From positions 1-54,711 of the forward strand of contig JAMLIB010000013.1 of NCBI GenBank assembly GCA_023954415.1: 54,711 nucleotides of DNA, in the 5' to 3' direction. A model generated the notes under the pieces. That model was not told where the DNA came from and made no database searches. It was given only the letters and a program-made list of their open reading frames with translations. Shown piece after piece: positions 28,068 through 36,889 of this stretch. Source of the stretch: Trueperaceae bacterium. Lineage in GTDB: Bacteria; Deinococcota; Deinococci; Deinococcales; Trueperaceae. How positions within the stretch are numbered: the first letter of the stretch is position 1; every line of letters begins with the position of its first letter. The position numbers and the translations under genes were made by a program.

Positions 28068-28868
28068 GTGAACCAGCTAGAAGGCAGGAGGATCCTCGTC
28101 ACCGGAGCGGGCTCCGGCATAGGCAAGGCCATCTCGCTCATGCTCGCGGCACGCGGCGCCGAGGTTTGGCTTGCCGACCTCAACGCCGATGCCGCGCGCA
28201 CTGCCGCGGCGGAGGCAGCGGCCGCGGGCGGCAAGGCTCACGGCCTCGAGGTCGATGTCACCCGGGCCGCCAGCCTGGCTGCGGCCGCCGACGAGGTCTT
28301 CGCGGCCGCGGGCAGGCTCGACGTGCTCGTCGCGAACGCGGGCGTGTCCACCATGAACCACTTCCTGGACGTCACGGAGGAGGAGTGGGACTTCAACTTC
28401 TCAGTCAACGCCCGCGGCACCTTCCTTACCGTACAGACCTTCGCCAAACGCATGATCGCGCAGGGCCCGATAGCCGGCAGCGAGGTGCGCGGAAAGATCG
28501 TGACCACCGCTTCCATGGCCTCTCGCCAGGCCGCTCCCTTGCTCGTTCCCTATTCGGCATCGAAGTTCGCCGTAGTCGGCTTGGCACAGGCCGCCGCGAA
28601 GGAACTGGCTGAGCACAAGGTGACCGTCAACGCCGTCAACCCAGGGTTCGTGAAGACCTCCATGCAGGAGAGGGAGATCGTCTGGGAAGCGAAGCTCAGG
28701 GGCATCAGCGCCGACGAGGTCGTGGCTGATTACCTGCGCCTGACGCCCCTGGGGCGCATCCAGACCCCCGAGGACGTGGCCAAGATCGTGGCGTTCCTAG
28801 CCGGGCCGGATTCCGACTTCATGACAGGTGAGGTCGTCGAAGTCAACGGGGGTGCCTGGATCTCGTGA
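28068..28868 (+). CDS. Short-chain dehydrogenase/reductase (SDR)
   Basis: A 266-residue classical SDR, an NAD(P)-dependent alcohol/ketone oxidoreductase. Cofactor loop TGAGSGIG at residues 10-17, an acidic residue after strand 2 (VWLADLNADAA) favouring NAD, NAG motif in VLVANAGVSTMNHF near 87, catalytic Ser in TTASMAS, and Tyr/Lys in YSASKFAVVGLAQAAAKEL near 160. The C terminus FMTGEVVEVNGGAWIS is standard. GTG start with AGGAAGG five bases upstream. It would oxidise a polyol or sugar in the pathway fed by the downstream importer and kinase. Confidence 0.93.
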   Translation: MNQLEGRRILVTGAGSGIGKAISLMLAARGAEVWLADLNADAARTAAAEAAAAGGKAHGLEVDVTRAASLAAAADEVFAAAGRLDVLVANAGVSTMNHFLDVTEEEWDFNFSVNARGTFLTVQTFAKRMIAQGPIAGSEVRGKIVTTASMASRQAAPLLVPYSASKFAVVGLAQAAAKELAEHKVTVNAVNPGFVKTSMQEREIVWEAKLRGISADEVVADYLRLTPLGRIQTPEDVAKIVAFLAGPDSDFMTGEVVEVNGGAWIS

Positions 28869-28900
28869 ACCGCAGCCTTCAAGCGTCGAACCGGCGCACC

Positions 28901-28929
28901 TTAAGAGCGGAGGTGAGTCAGCCTATTCT
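28901..28929 (+). promoter_or_regulatory. Possible promoter before the binding-protein gene
   Basis: TTAAGA (28901-28906), 17-base spacer and TATTCT (28924-28929) lie 55 bases before the binding-protein start, in the 115-base gap after the SDR gene. It could give extra expression of the importer. Confidence 0.4.
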
Positions 28930-28983
28930 GTCGTCCACGCTTAACCGAGCCGCATTCAAGCTAGACCTTAGGAGGATCACAGC

Positions 28984-30243
28984 ATGAATGGAATCAGGCG
29001 AGCCGCAACCTACATGGTCTTGGCGCTATGCGCCATGGTCCTGAGCGTAGCCCCCGCGCAGAAGAGCCAGTACGCAGGCACGAACCTCAACTTCATCGTC
29101 GTCTCCGATCAGTTCTCGGCGGCGCTCGAGGCGCTGGCGCCGGTCTTCCAAGAGGAGACGGGCATCAACCTTCGCGTCACCGTCCTCGGGTACGGTGAGC
29201 TCTACCAGCGCGCCATCGCGGACTTCATCGGTCATACGGCCCAAGCGGACCTCTACTCGACGGACATCGTGTGGAGCTGCCAGTTCGCGGAGAACGGCTA
29301 CCTGACCGACCTGGCGTCGCTCATCAAGCAAGACGCGGCCGAGCTCGACCTCGATGACATCCCGACCGTCATGTGGACGACCGGCAGCTGCGGCGAGCAG
29401 CAGATCGCCTTCCCGCTCGTCGGCTACGCCGGAGTGCTCGCTTACAACAAGGCCGCCTTCGACGCCGCCGGCATCGCGGTTCCCAAGACGGTGGCCGAAC
29501 TCGCCGCGGCGGCGCAAGCCCTCACCAAGGACGGCAAGGCCGGCATCGTCATGAACGGTCAGCGCGGCACGCCCGCTGCGCAGGACTGGATGTTCTACAT
29601 GCTGATGAACGGTGGGAGCATCCTCGGCCCGGATGGCAAGCCCGCCCTCAACAGCCCCATCAACGTCGAGACGCTCGAGCTCTACGCCGACCTCTTCAAG
29701 TACGCGCCCGACGGCGCCGTCTCGTACGCCTGGGGCGAACGCGTCACCTCGTTCAGTGAGGGCAGCTCGATGATGATGGTCGACTGGTCCGCCGGGCTCG
29801 ACTACCTCAGGGAAGGCGCCGTGCCCGTCTCCGGTAGCGCCGCCATCACGACCACCCCTGTCAGAGAAGGCCTGGACCCTGTCTACCCGTTCGGTGGCTG
29901 GGGCGTCGGCATAAACGCGGATTCGCCGAGCCAGGGCGCTGCCTGGGAGTTCATCAAGTGGCTCTCCAGCCCAGAGGTCCAGAAGCAGTACGTGGAACTC
30001 GGTGGTAAGCCCATCCGGCACAGCACGCTCACGGACCCCGACCTGGTTGCCAAGTACCCGTTCCTGAGCACGATCCTCGAGGTCGTCGAGCACGGTGACG
30101 GTGACTTCCGGCCGCGCATCACGCAATACAGCCAGATCGAGGACGCCGTCGGCCTCGCCGTCAACCTCGTGGTCACGGGTCAGGAGAGCGCGCAAGCTGC
30201 GCTCGACGCGGCCCAAGCGACCGTAGCCCCCCTGTTCCAGTGA
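28984..30243 (+). CDS. Sugar ABC transporter substrate-binding protein (family 1)
   Basis: A 419-residue binding protein with a Sec signal peptide (ATYMVLALCAMVLSVAPAQ; cleavage near APA-Q). The Cys in LALCAMV does not form a convincing lipobox. The mature part shows EALAPVFQEETGINLRVTVL, QADLYSTDIVWSCQFAENGYL, FPLVGYAGVLAYNKAAFDAAG and YPFGGWGVGINADSP, the family-1 extracellular sugar-binding pattern. AGGAGG lies six bases upstream of the ATG. It is followed by a very stable hairpin and then two permease genes. Ligand unknown; the operon enzymes argue for a nitrogen-containing sugar or polyol. Confidence 0.92.
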   Translation: MNGIRRAATYMVLALCAMVLSVAPAQKSQYAGTNLNFIVVSDQFSAALEALAPVFQEETGINLRVTVLGYGELYQRAIADFIGHTAQADLYSTDIVWSCQFAENGYLTDLASLIKQDAAELDLDDIPTVMWTTGSCGEQQIAFPLVGYAGVLAYNKAAFDAAGIAVPKTVAELAAAAQALTKDGKAGIVMNGQRGTPAAQDWMFYMLMNGGSILGPDGKPALNSPINVETLELYADLFKYAPDGAVSYAWGERVTSFSEGSSMMMVDWSAGLDYLREGAVPVSGSAAITTTPVREGLDPVYPFGGWGVGINADSPSQGAAWEFIKWLSSPEVQKQYVELGGKPIRHSTLTDPDLVAKYPFLSTILEVVEHGDGDFRPRITQYSQIEDAVGLAVNLVVTGQESAQAALDAAQATVAPLFQ

Positions 30244-30272
30244 CGACAACCCCCTCGTAGACGCAGTTCATA

Positions 30273-30308
30273 GCGCTTTGCGGCCGGCGCTGGCCGGTCG
30301 CAAAGCGC
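30273..30308 (+). other. 16-bp stem-loop between binding-protein and permease genes
   Basis: GCGCTTTGCG (30273-30282) pairs with CGCAAAGCGC (30299-30308); inside, a G-U pair and five more base pairs close a GCTG loop, 16 bp in all. No T-run follows (ACTAGAGGG). This is the place where sugar importer operons often carry a processing/stabilising hairpin that lowers permease expression relative to the binding protein. Confidence 0.65.
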
Positions 30309-30334
30309 ACTAGAGGGAACGAGGCGATCAAAGC

Positions 30335-31282
30335 GTGATCTCGAGAAGCACCACAGACCTGGTTTCCCCTAGGGGCGGCGCACCGGAGCGCAGGCGGCGC
30401 TTCCGGCTCGGCCGCCGCGCGGGCCTCGCTTTCTGGGTCGCACCCGCCCTGCTACTCGTCGGCGTCTTCGCCATCTACCCGGTCGCTTATTCGGTTTATA
30501 TCTCGTTCTTCAAGTACAAGCTGACGGACCCGACGAAGTCGCAAACCTTCGTCGGCTTCGGCAACTACCTCTCTGCCCTGGCCGACCCGTCCTTCGTCGT
30601 TGCGGTACGCAACTCGCTTGCCTTCGTGGTTGGCGCCGTCGGTGTCGAACTCCTCTTCGGGTTGGCACTCGCCGTGCTGTTGAACCGGGAACTCCCCGGC
30701 ATGGCGCTCGTCAGGTCCATCCTGATAGCGCCGCTTACCCTAACGCCCCTTGTGGTCGCGCTCGTATGGGGCGCCCTATATAACGCCGACTTCGGGCCGG
30801 TCTCTTATTACCTGAAGCAACTCGGCTTCCAGCTTGGCCGCGGGCCGGTCGGCGAGCCGTCACTCGCTCTCGCCTCGCTGGTCGTCATCGATGTCTGGCA
30901 ATGGACGCCGCTGATGGCGCTGCTCCTGTTCACGGGCCTGCGAAGTCAGCCTCTCGAGCTTCACGATGCCGCGCAGATCGATGGCGCTTCGAACTGGCAA
31001 CGTTTCCTTCACGTCTCCCTCCCTCTCCTGAGGCCGACCATCCTCGTGGCGCTCGTCATCAGGACGATGGACGCCCTCAAGCTCTTCGACTCGGTCTTCG
31101 CCATAACCGGGGGCGGTCCGGGCCGGGCGACCGAGGTCGTCAACTACTACATCTTCAAGGTGGGGTTGACGTACTTCGACATCGGCTACGCCGCCGCGAT
31201 GTCCAACCTGCTCCTGATAATCATCGTGGTCCTCAGCGCCCTATACCTGCGCGTCCTGCGCACTCCGGGGAGCGCATCGTGA
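30335..31282 (+). CDS. Sugar ABC transporter permease, MalF type
   Basis: A 315-residue inner-membrane permease. A basic N terminus (GGAPERRRRFRLGRRAG) precedes the first helix LAFWVAPALLLVGVFAIYPV. The EAA loop is ELHDAAQIDGASNWQ followed by VSLPLLRPTILVAL; FAITGGGPGRATEVVNYYIF is the typical late periplasmic/cytoplasmic turn. GTG start at 30335. Its TGA overlaps the GTG of the next permease by four bases. It forms the channel with that partner for the binding protein at 28984. Confidence 0.94.
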   Translation: MISRSTTDLVSPRGGAPERRRRFRLGRRAGLAFWVAPALLLVGVFAIYPVAYSVYISFFKYKLTDPTKSQTFVGFGNYLSALADPSFVVAVRNSLAFVVGAVGVELLFGLALAVLLNRELPGMALVRSILIAPLTLTPLVVALVWGALYNADFGPVSYYLKQLGFQLGRGPVGEPSLALASLVVIDVWQWTPLMALLLFTGLRSQPLELHDAAQIDGASNWQRFLHVSLPLLRPTILVALVIRTMDALKLFDSVFAITGGGPGRATEVVNYYIFKVGLTYFDIGYAAAMSNLLLIIIVVLSALYLRVLRTPGSAS

Positions 31283-32115
31283 CGACTACGGCGAAAAGGC
31301 GCTGGTTCGGCAACACCGTGTCGTACTTGCTGCTGTTCCTGACGGTCGCCTTCTTCCTCCTACCGCTCATCTGGCTCATCGGGACGGCGTTCAAGCCGCG
31401 CCTGCTGTCGTTCTCCGTGCCGCCTACCTGGTTCTTTCAACCGGTGCTCGACAACTTCCTCACGATCTTCCGCCAGATGCCCGTGCTGCAGTACTTGCGC
31501 AATAGCGTCGTCGTAGCGGTAGGCTCCACGATCCTGGCTGTCGTGCTCGGCGTTCCGGCCGGTTACGGACTTGCCCGCCACTCCGGGCGGACGTCCAACG
31601 CGCTCGCGTTCGCGCTGCTCGTGATCCGCATGGTTCCGCCGGTTGCCATGCTCATCCCCTTCTATCTACTCATGCGTGACTTCCACCTGCTAGGTACCTA
31701 TTGGAGCTTGATCTTGCTCGACGCGGTGCTGAACGTGAGCTTCGTCGCCTGGTTCATGCGCGGCTACTACGCGGGTGTCCCTCGGGACATGGAGGAGGCG
31801 GCCTGCTGCGACGGTTGCACGCGCTTCGGCGCCTTCGCCAGGGTCTCGCTGCCGCTGGCCCTACCCGGGGTCGTCACGATCGCCCTCTTCTCTTTCATCG
31901 CTTCCTGGAACGACTTCCTTTTCGCCATGCTCCTGACCGGACGCAACACCCGCACCTTGCCGCTCGGCATCTTGGAGTCGTACCGGGCTTACGAGGTGAG
32001 CTGGAACCTGATGGCAGCCGTGAGCCTCTTCGCCGTCGTGCCGGTCATCCTGTTGGGCTTCGCCCTCCAGCGTTACTACGTGAGCGGTCTCACGATGGGG
32101 GCGGTGCGGGAATGA
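31279..32115 (+). CDS. Sugar ABC transporter permease, MalG type
   Basis: A 278-residue permease with first helix TVSYLLLFLTVAFFLLPLIW and five further helices. The EAA loop reads DMEEAACCDGCTRFG then VSLPLALPGVVTIA; two adjacent Cys in this loop are unusual but not known to matter. The C terminus RYYVSGLTMGAVRE matches MalG endings. GTG start overlapping the upstream stop by four bases. The ATPase that energises this pair is not encoded in the operon. Confidence 0.94.
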   Translation: MTTTAKRRWFGNTVSYLLLFLTVAFFLLPLIWLIGTAFKPRLLSFSVPPTWFFQPVLDNFLTIFRQMPVLQYLRNSVVVAVGSTILAVVLGVPAGYGLARHSGRTSNALAFALLVIRMVPPVAMLIPFYLLMRDFHLLGTYWSLILLDAVLNVSFVAWFMRGYYAGVPRDMEEAACCDGCTRFGAFARVSLPLALPGVVTIALFSFIASWNDFLFAMLLTGRNTRTLPLGILESYRAYEVSWNLMAAVSLFAVVPVILLGFALQRYYVSGLTMGAVRE

Positions 32116-32137
32116 CCGCCAAGCGAACGGAGCTCTC

Positions 32138-32566
32138 ATGCTAGTAGCCATCCTTGCCGTCATCGGTGGATCGTTCTCCGGGCTTCAGGCTGCTCTCAAC
32201 GGGCGACTCGGCCACCTCACGGGCACTGTGCAGGCTGTACTCATATCCATAGTCACGAGCTTCGGGGCCATCCTGCTCATCACCACATTGACGCGCACCT
32301 GGGGCGCGTTGCCGCGCCTCGCCACCATCCCGGCCGTGCTCTTCACCGGGGGCCTCGCCGGCCTCGCGTTCGTGTTCACCATCACGTGGATAACGCCCCT
32401 GCTGGGAGTGACGGCTACTCTGGTACTGACCATCCTTGGTCAGCTGACCATGGGGCTCGTCCTGGATCACTTCGGCATACTCCGCGACGCGGCCGTCCCC
32501 GTGACCCCCCTGCGCGTGGTGGCGATCCTACTGGTGGTCGTGGCTGCCTACCTCAGCAGGCGCTGA
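32138..32566 (+). CDS. YdcZ (DUF606)-type small DMT-superfamily membrane protein
   Basis: A 142-residue, very hydrophobic protein with four or five membrane helices, starting LVAILAVIGGSFSGLQAALNGRLG. The opening 'GxxxxxQaalNgrLg' and later ATLVLTILGQLTMGLVLDHFG match the YdcZ/DUF606 family of half-size DMT-like transporters, which work as pairs. Function in the family is not established; export of a metabolite or side product of the pathway is an inference. It starts 22 bases after the permease stop inside the same operon. Confidence 0.85.
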   Translation: MLVAILAVIGGSFSGLQAALNGRLGHLTGTVQAVLISIVTSFGAILLITTLTRTWGALPRLATIPAVLFTGGLAGLAFVFTITWITPLLGVTATLVLTILGQLTMGLVLDHFGILRDAAVPVTPLRVVAILLVVVAAYLSRR

Positions 32567-32597
32567 GCGGCGCAAGGTCTTTCAAGAACGGAGCTCG

Positions 32598-34139
32598 ATG
32601 AAAGACGCGATCATCGGCATCGACATCGGAACCACCAACACGAAGGGCGTGCTGGCTTCTACGACCGGCGAGCTCATAGCGGTAGCCAGCCGGGAGGCTA
32701 CGCTCTATTCTCCGGAGCCGACGTGGGCGGAAGGCGACGCGCTGCAGTGGTGGGCTAACACGAAGTCCATCCTCGCCGAGCTGATGGCCGGCGCGGGCGC
32801 CGATCACCGCGTGAGAGCCCTGGGCGTCAGCGGCATGGTTCCGACGCTCATCCCATTGAGCGCGTCCGGAACGCCCCTTAGGAGGAGCATCCAGCAGAAC
32901 GACGCGCGTGCGTCCGTGCAGATCGCCGAACTGGAACGCCGGTACGGGCAGGACCGGTTCTTCGAGCGCACGGGCGGATCCATCAACCAACAGGTCTTGG
33001 CGCCGAAGCTCATGTGGCTCGCCGAGCGCGAACCCGACGTCTTCGAGCGCGCCGAGGTCTTCTGCGGCTCGTACGACTACATCGCCTACCGCCTCACGGG
33101 CGAGCTCTTCGCGGAACACAACTGGGCGCTGGAATCCGGGCTGCTCGACATCACGACGGGCGCGTGGTCGGATGAACTCCTTGCCCTCGGGGGCATCGAC
33201 GCGGCCCGCCTGCCAGGAGTGCGGGCCTCACACGAGATCGTCGGAGAGGTCAGCCTAGCGGCGGCGGCCGAGACGGGGCTGCCGGTCGGCACGCCCGTGA
33301 TAGCCGGCGTAGCCGATCACGTCGCCTCGGCGTTCGCGGCGGGCGCATCCGGCGCCGGGGACCTCCTCCTGAAGTACGGTGGCGCCGGCGACGTTCTCTA
33401 CAGCCTGGCGAGCCTCAAGACCGATCCGCGGCTCTTCATCGACCACCACGTGGTCCCAGGTCTCTACTACCTGAACGGCTGCATGGCGACGAGCGGCAGC
33501 CTCGTGAAATGGTTCGCCGCCAACTTCTGCTCCGCCGACGAGGCGGCTGCCCGGCAAGCCGAACTCTCGCTGTACGCGTACCTGGACGAGCAGGCCGCCG
33601 CGCTCCCGCCTGGTAGCGATGGGCTCGTACTGCTGCCGTACTTCCTGGGAGAGAAGACGCCGCTGCACGACACGTTCGCGCGGGGCACCATAGTCGGACT
33701 GGGGCTCAATCACGGCCGGCACCATCTGTTCCGGGCCGTGCTCGAAGGCGTGGCTTACGGCTTCCGGCACCATGTCGACGTGCTGCAGGAGCTCTCCCTG
33801 ACGCCGGCGAGGATCCTCGCGTCCGATGGCGGTGCCGCGAGCGACCTCTGGTTGCAGATCACGGCCGATGTCATCGGCAGGCCCGTTCAGCGGGTGATAG
33901 GCCACCCAGGATCCAGCCTGGGAGCTGCCTTCGTGGCCGGCAAGGCCGTCGGCCTCTTCGACGACTGGTCCGAGGTCGGGAGGTTCGTCAGTCTGTCCGA
34001 ACCGTTCGAGCCTCGGCGTGCGGCGCGGGCTGCTTATGACGAGTATTACGCGCTTTATCGGGAGACATATCAGCGGCTCGTGGATATGTATCCGCGGTTG
34101 GTTGGGGTGCGGGGGAGGGTGGATCGCGGCGCTGCTTGA
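32598..34139 (+). CDS. FGGY-family carbohydrate kinase (xylulokinase-like)
   Basis: A 513-residue sugar kinase of the FGGY family, phosphorylating a pentulose, hexulose or polyol with ATP. N-terminal domain: AIIGIDIGTTNTKGVLAST (phosphate-1 loop, residues 3-21), TWAEGDALQWW near 42, ALGVSGMVPTLIPL near 73, QNDARA near 97. C-terminal domain: LLLKYGGAGDVLYSL near 257, LPYFLGEKTPLHDTFARG near 352, ILASDGGAASDLWLQITADV near 400 (FGGY signature 2) and GSSLGAAFVAG. The ~30 last codons use G/T-ending codons unlike the rest. It is the last gene of the operon; a decayed S10 fragment and the CRISPR island follow. Confidence 0.92.
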   Translation: MKDAIIGIDIGTTNTKGVLASTTGELIAVASREATLYSPEPTWAEGDALQWWANTKSILAELMAGAGADHRVRALGVSGMVPTLIPLSASGTPLRRSIQQNDARASVQIAELERRYGQDRFFERTGGSINQQVLAPKLMWLAEREPDVFERAEVFCGSYDYIAYRLTGELFAEHNWALESGLLDITTGAWSDELLALGGIDAARLPGVRASHEIVGEVSLAAAAETGLPVGTPVIAGVADHVASAFAAGASGAGDLLLKYGGAGDVLYSLASLKTDPRLFIDHHVVPGLYYLNGCMATSGSLVKWFAANFCSADEAAARQAELSLYAYLDEQAAALPPGSDGLVLLPYFLGEKTPLHDTFARGTIVGLGLNHGRHHLFRAVLEGVAYGFRHHVDVLQELSLTPARILASDGGAASDLWLQITADVIGRPVQRVIGHPGSSLGAAFVAGKAVGLFDDWSEVGRFVSLSEPFEPRRAARAAYDEYYALYRETYQRLVDMYPRLVGVRGRVDRGAA

Positions 34140-34162
34140 CTTGTGGGTCAAGAGCCGCGTTG

Positions 34163-34370
34163 TGGTAGGACGGAGACGCTCAGGAAGGCGAGGAGGATCA
34201 ACCCGTCCCGGAGGGTGAGCGGGTATTACGGCATCGCTACCACGTACTACGCCGCGTTGCCTACGTTCGCGCATACAGGTCTAACGGTGGGGTAGCGGAT
34301 GAACGTTTCCGTGTCGTTTTGTGGGGCGGGGCGCATGATGTGAGTGCCGAGGGGCGTTGGTAAGGGTATG
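34163..34370 (+). pseudogene. Decayed 3' fragment of an S10 carboxypeptidase gene (left island boundary)
   Basis: This stretch aligns with 22757-22970 inside the intact S10 gene: GAGACGCTCAGGAAGGCGA at the left, then TACTACGCC, TTCGCGCA, ACGG.GG.G.AGCGG..GAACG, TGTCGTT, GCGGGGC.CATGATGT and GGCGTTGGT in the same order. It carries small indels, and the codon for Gln in TAEQRANV has become TAG, so it is dead. It corresponds to the catalytic Asp and His region. The rest of the gap to cas3 (34371-34592) holds the cas3 promoter region. Confidence 0.85.
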
Positions 34371-34403
34371 AAGTGTTTCCTCGCTCGCGTGCCGAGCTAG
34401 GTT

Positions 34404-34440
34404 CTTCCATCTCCTGAGGTTGCGCATAGAATCGTTTCTA
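34404..34440 (+). promoter_or_regulatory. Candidate cas3 promoter with palindrome over the -10
   Basis: CTTCCA (34404-34409), 17 bases and TAGAAT (34427-34432). The -10 is part of a palindrome TAGAA-TCGT-TTCTA (34427-34440). A related word GAATCGTTCT recurs at 34522-34531, so a regulator may bind both. The cas3 ribosome site is GAGAGGAG before the ATG. Confidence 0.45.
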
Positions 34441-34592
34441 GTTTCGTCACGATGAAGCGAGCCGGCGTGGGGTTTGTTCGCCGACTCCGCGTCATTACCT
34501 GTCGCGGCTGGCAGGTAGCTTGAATCGTTCTGTTGGGTCTGCGCCGCAGGCGGGAATCCGTAGGACGCTAACAGCAAGAGAGGAGTAATCCG

Positions 34593-36881
34593 ATGAGGGA
34601 AGGCAAGCCGCAGTTCTGGGCCCATTCGCCGGATCCTGATAAGGGCATCCCCCCGCATCTTCTCAGGGACCACCTCCTGGCCGTGGCAAAGCTGGCGAAG
34701 CACTTCGGGAGGTACATTCAAGTCCAAGGCATAGCCATCGTGCTCTTCGTGGAAGGGATCCTCCACGACCTAGGCAAGTACCAGGACGAGTTCCAGCGGG
34801 ATCGTCTTGGGCGCGATCCACATACGGGGGAGGAAGGCCTTCCACGCCGGTCGGGTGTGGATCACTCGAGCTTGGGGGCCGTGGCAGTGTATCCGAAGAT
34901 CCCGCCTGCTCGCGAAGGAAGTTTGAGGTACGCGTTGGCTAGGGTCATCGCGGGCCACCATGCTGGTCTGGTGGATGTGGCCGACTTCCATGGTCGCATG
35001 GAGATCGCCAGTGCGGCGAAGAGTCGACAGGCGGCTCTGAAGCACGCTCGTGAGGACTTCCCAGACTTGCAGCAGCTTGTTCAACCGCTAGACGAGGTCG
35101 CCATCGATCTGTCCGGAAAGAGCTTCGACGTACTCACACGCATGCTGCTCAGCTGTCTGGTCGACGCTGACCGCACCGATACCGAGGCTCATGCTGATCC
35201 AGCGACGCGCTCCGTTCGGACTCGTCAGGTCCAGTCGTTGGCCGTCCTCGACGAGCGCCTAGATGCCAAGATCGCGTCGCTTATGAGCGATGAGACCCTG
35301 GTGAAGCGTCTGAGGCGGGAGATGTATGAACGGGTCGTCGCTGCCGCTCCTTTGGAGCCAGGGTTCTTCCGGCTGACGATGCCGACTGGGGGTGGAAAGA
35401 CATTCGCGTCGCTGAGCTTCGCGCTCAAACACGCTATGCAGCATGGGCTTCGTCGAATCATCTACGGTATCCCGTACACGAGCATCATCGACCAGACGGC
35501 GAAGGTCTTTCGAGGCAGCTTGAACGCGCCTGGTGAGGAGAACGTCCTCGAACATCACTCGGCGCTCGAATCGAAGACCGACGACACCGCCGAACCCCAG
35601 GCGTGGACTTCTCTGCTGTCCGAGACCTGGGATGCGCCGCTGGTTGTCACCACCACGGTCCAGCTCTTCGAGAGTCTGTTCGCCAACAAGACCGGTCGGC
35701 TTCGCAAGCTCCACAACATCACGGGCTCCGTCATTGTCTTGGACGAGGTCCAGACGCTGCCGGCGACGCTCTTGGGACCGATCCTAGACATGCTCAGTGA
35801 GTTGGTGGCGAGATACCGGGTGTCAGTAGTGTTTTGCACCGCTACGCAACCGACGTTCCAGGCCATCGACGGCTTCTCCGCTTCAGGCATCGCTCAAGCG
35901 CGCGACCTCATCCCTGACGTCAAGGGCTACTTCGAGGCGCTACAGCGAGTCGATTACGAGATCGCCGTCGCCGAGCCCACGCCATGGTCGGTAGTAGCTC
36001 GGAAGATGCTAGCTACGTCCAGCGTTCTCACGATCGTGAACCTGCGTCGGCATGCGCGCGAGCTCTACGAGTCGCTTCGGACCGACGACAGCGAGGCCTT
36101 GCACCTCTCGACCTACATGTACCCGGAACACAGGAAGGAAGTGCTGGACCTCATCGCGGACCGGCTGCAGGGGCGCCGGCCGTGCCGTGTCGTTTCCACT
36201 CAGTTGATCGAATGTGGCGTCGACGTGGACTTCCCTGCGGTCTTCCGGGCGGTAGGCCCGCTCGATTCGATGGTGCAGGCGGCCGGGAGATGCAACCGGG
36301 AGGGCAACCTTAAGGACGCCGATGGTAGTCCGGTACGTGGCCGAGTCTGGGTGTTCAAACCAGAGGGTCGGTACGCCCCAGAGGGCGACTACATGGTGAA
36401 GGTCGCTGCTGCAGAGGAGTTGCTCGATGTCGATTGCGATCTCAGCGATCCGAGCGTGTTCGAACAGTACTTCAGGCGCGTCTTCAACGACATAGACACG
36501 CCGAACCTCGACCTTCAAAGAGCTAGAGAGGAGCAACAGTTCGCTTCGGTGGCTCGGGACTTCAAGTTCATCGATGCCGACACGGTGCCGGTCGTGATCA
36601 CCTGTCGCTTCGTGAATGGCGAGCGCGTGGCTCTGAGTGAACCTCAGCGCTTGCTGGAGATCCTCACGTCCGCCGACACCAAACCGGAACTCGAAGTCTG
36701 GCGCCGGTTGCAGGCCTACTCGGTGGGTGTCTACAGAAGTAGCTTGCCAAGGCTGGCCGGCCTGATGCGCCAAGTCGTTGTAGCCGGCAACGTAGAGCTG
36801 GAACTCTATGAATGGACCGGCGTTTACGATGACCGTGTAGGCCTAATAGAGGAGGAGGATGCCGCTAGGTATGTGGCGTAG
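34593..36881 (+). CDS. cas3: CRISPR-associated helicase/nuclease Cas3 (type I-C)
   Basis: A 762-residue fusion of an HD nuclease and an SF2 helicase, recruited by target-bound Cascade to unwind and degrade DNA. HD residues: His27, His58-Asp59 (GILHDLGKY), His91 (VDHSSLG) and His122-His123 (IAGHHAG). Helicase: Walker A MPTGGGKTFASL near 265, motif II VLDEVQTLPA near 383 (DEVQ, not DEVH), motif III FCTATQPTFQ, and motifs V/VI VVSTQLIECGVDVDFPAVFR and QAAGRCNREG near 545-570. Length is usual for I-C. Base composition is lower in GC than the metabolic genes around. It is separated from the rest of the cas operon by a 305-base gap that holds a crRNA-like element. Confidence 0.97.
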   Translation: MREGKPQFWAHSPDPDKGIPPHLLRDHLLAVAKLAKHFGRYIQVQGIAIVLFVEGILHDLGKYQDEFQRDRLGRDPHTGEEGLPRRSGVDHSSLGAVAVYPKIPPAREGSLRYALARVIAGHHAGLVDVADFHGRMEIASAAKSRQAALKHAREDFPDLQQLVQPLDEVAIDLSGKSFDVLTRMLLSCLVDADRTDTEAHADPATRSVRTRQVQSLAVLDERLDAKIASLMSDETLVKRLRREMYERVVAAAPLEPGFFRLTMPTGGGKTFASLSFALKHAMQHGLRRIIYGIPYTSIIDQTAKVFRGSLNAPGEENVLEHHSALESKTDDTAEPQAWTSLLSETWDAPLVVTTTVQLFESLFANKTGRLRKLHNITGSVIVLDEVQTLPATLLGPILDMLSELVARYRVSVVFCTATQPTFQAIDGFSASGIAQARDLIPDVKGYFEALQRVDYEIAVAEPTPWSVVARKMLATSSVLTIVNLRRHARELYESLRTDDSEALHLSTYMYPEHRKEVLDLIADRLQGRRPCRVVSTQLIECGVDVDFPAVFRAVGPLDSMVQAAGRCNREGNLKDADGSPVRGRVWVFKPEGRYAPEGDYMVKVAAAEELLDVDCDLSDPSVFEQYFRRVFNDIDTPNLDLQRAREEQQFASVARDFKFIDADTVPVVITCRFVNGERVALSEPQRLLEILTSADTKPELEVWRRLQAYSVGVYRSSLPRLAGLMRQVVVAGNVELELYEWTGVYDDRVGLIEEEDAARYVA

Positions 36882-36889
36882 GGAATGTT

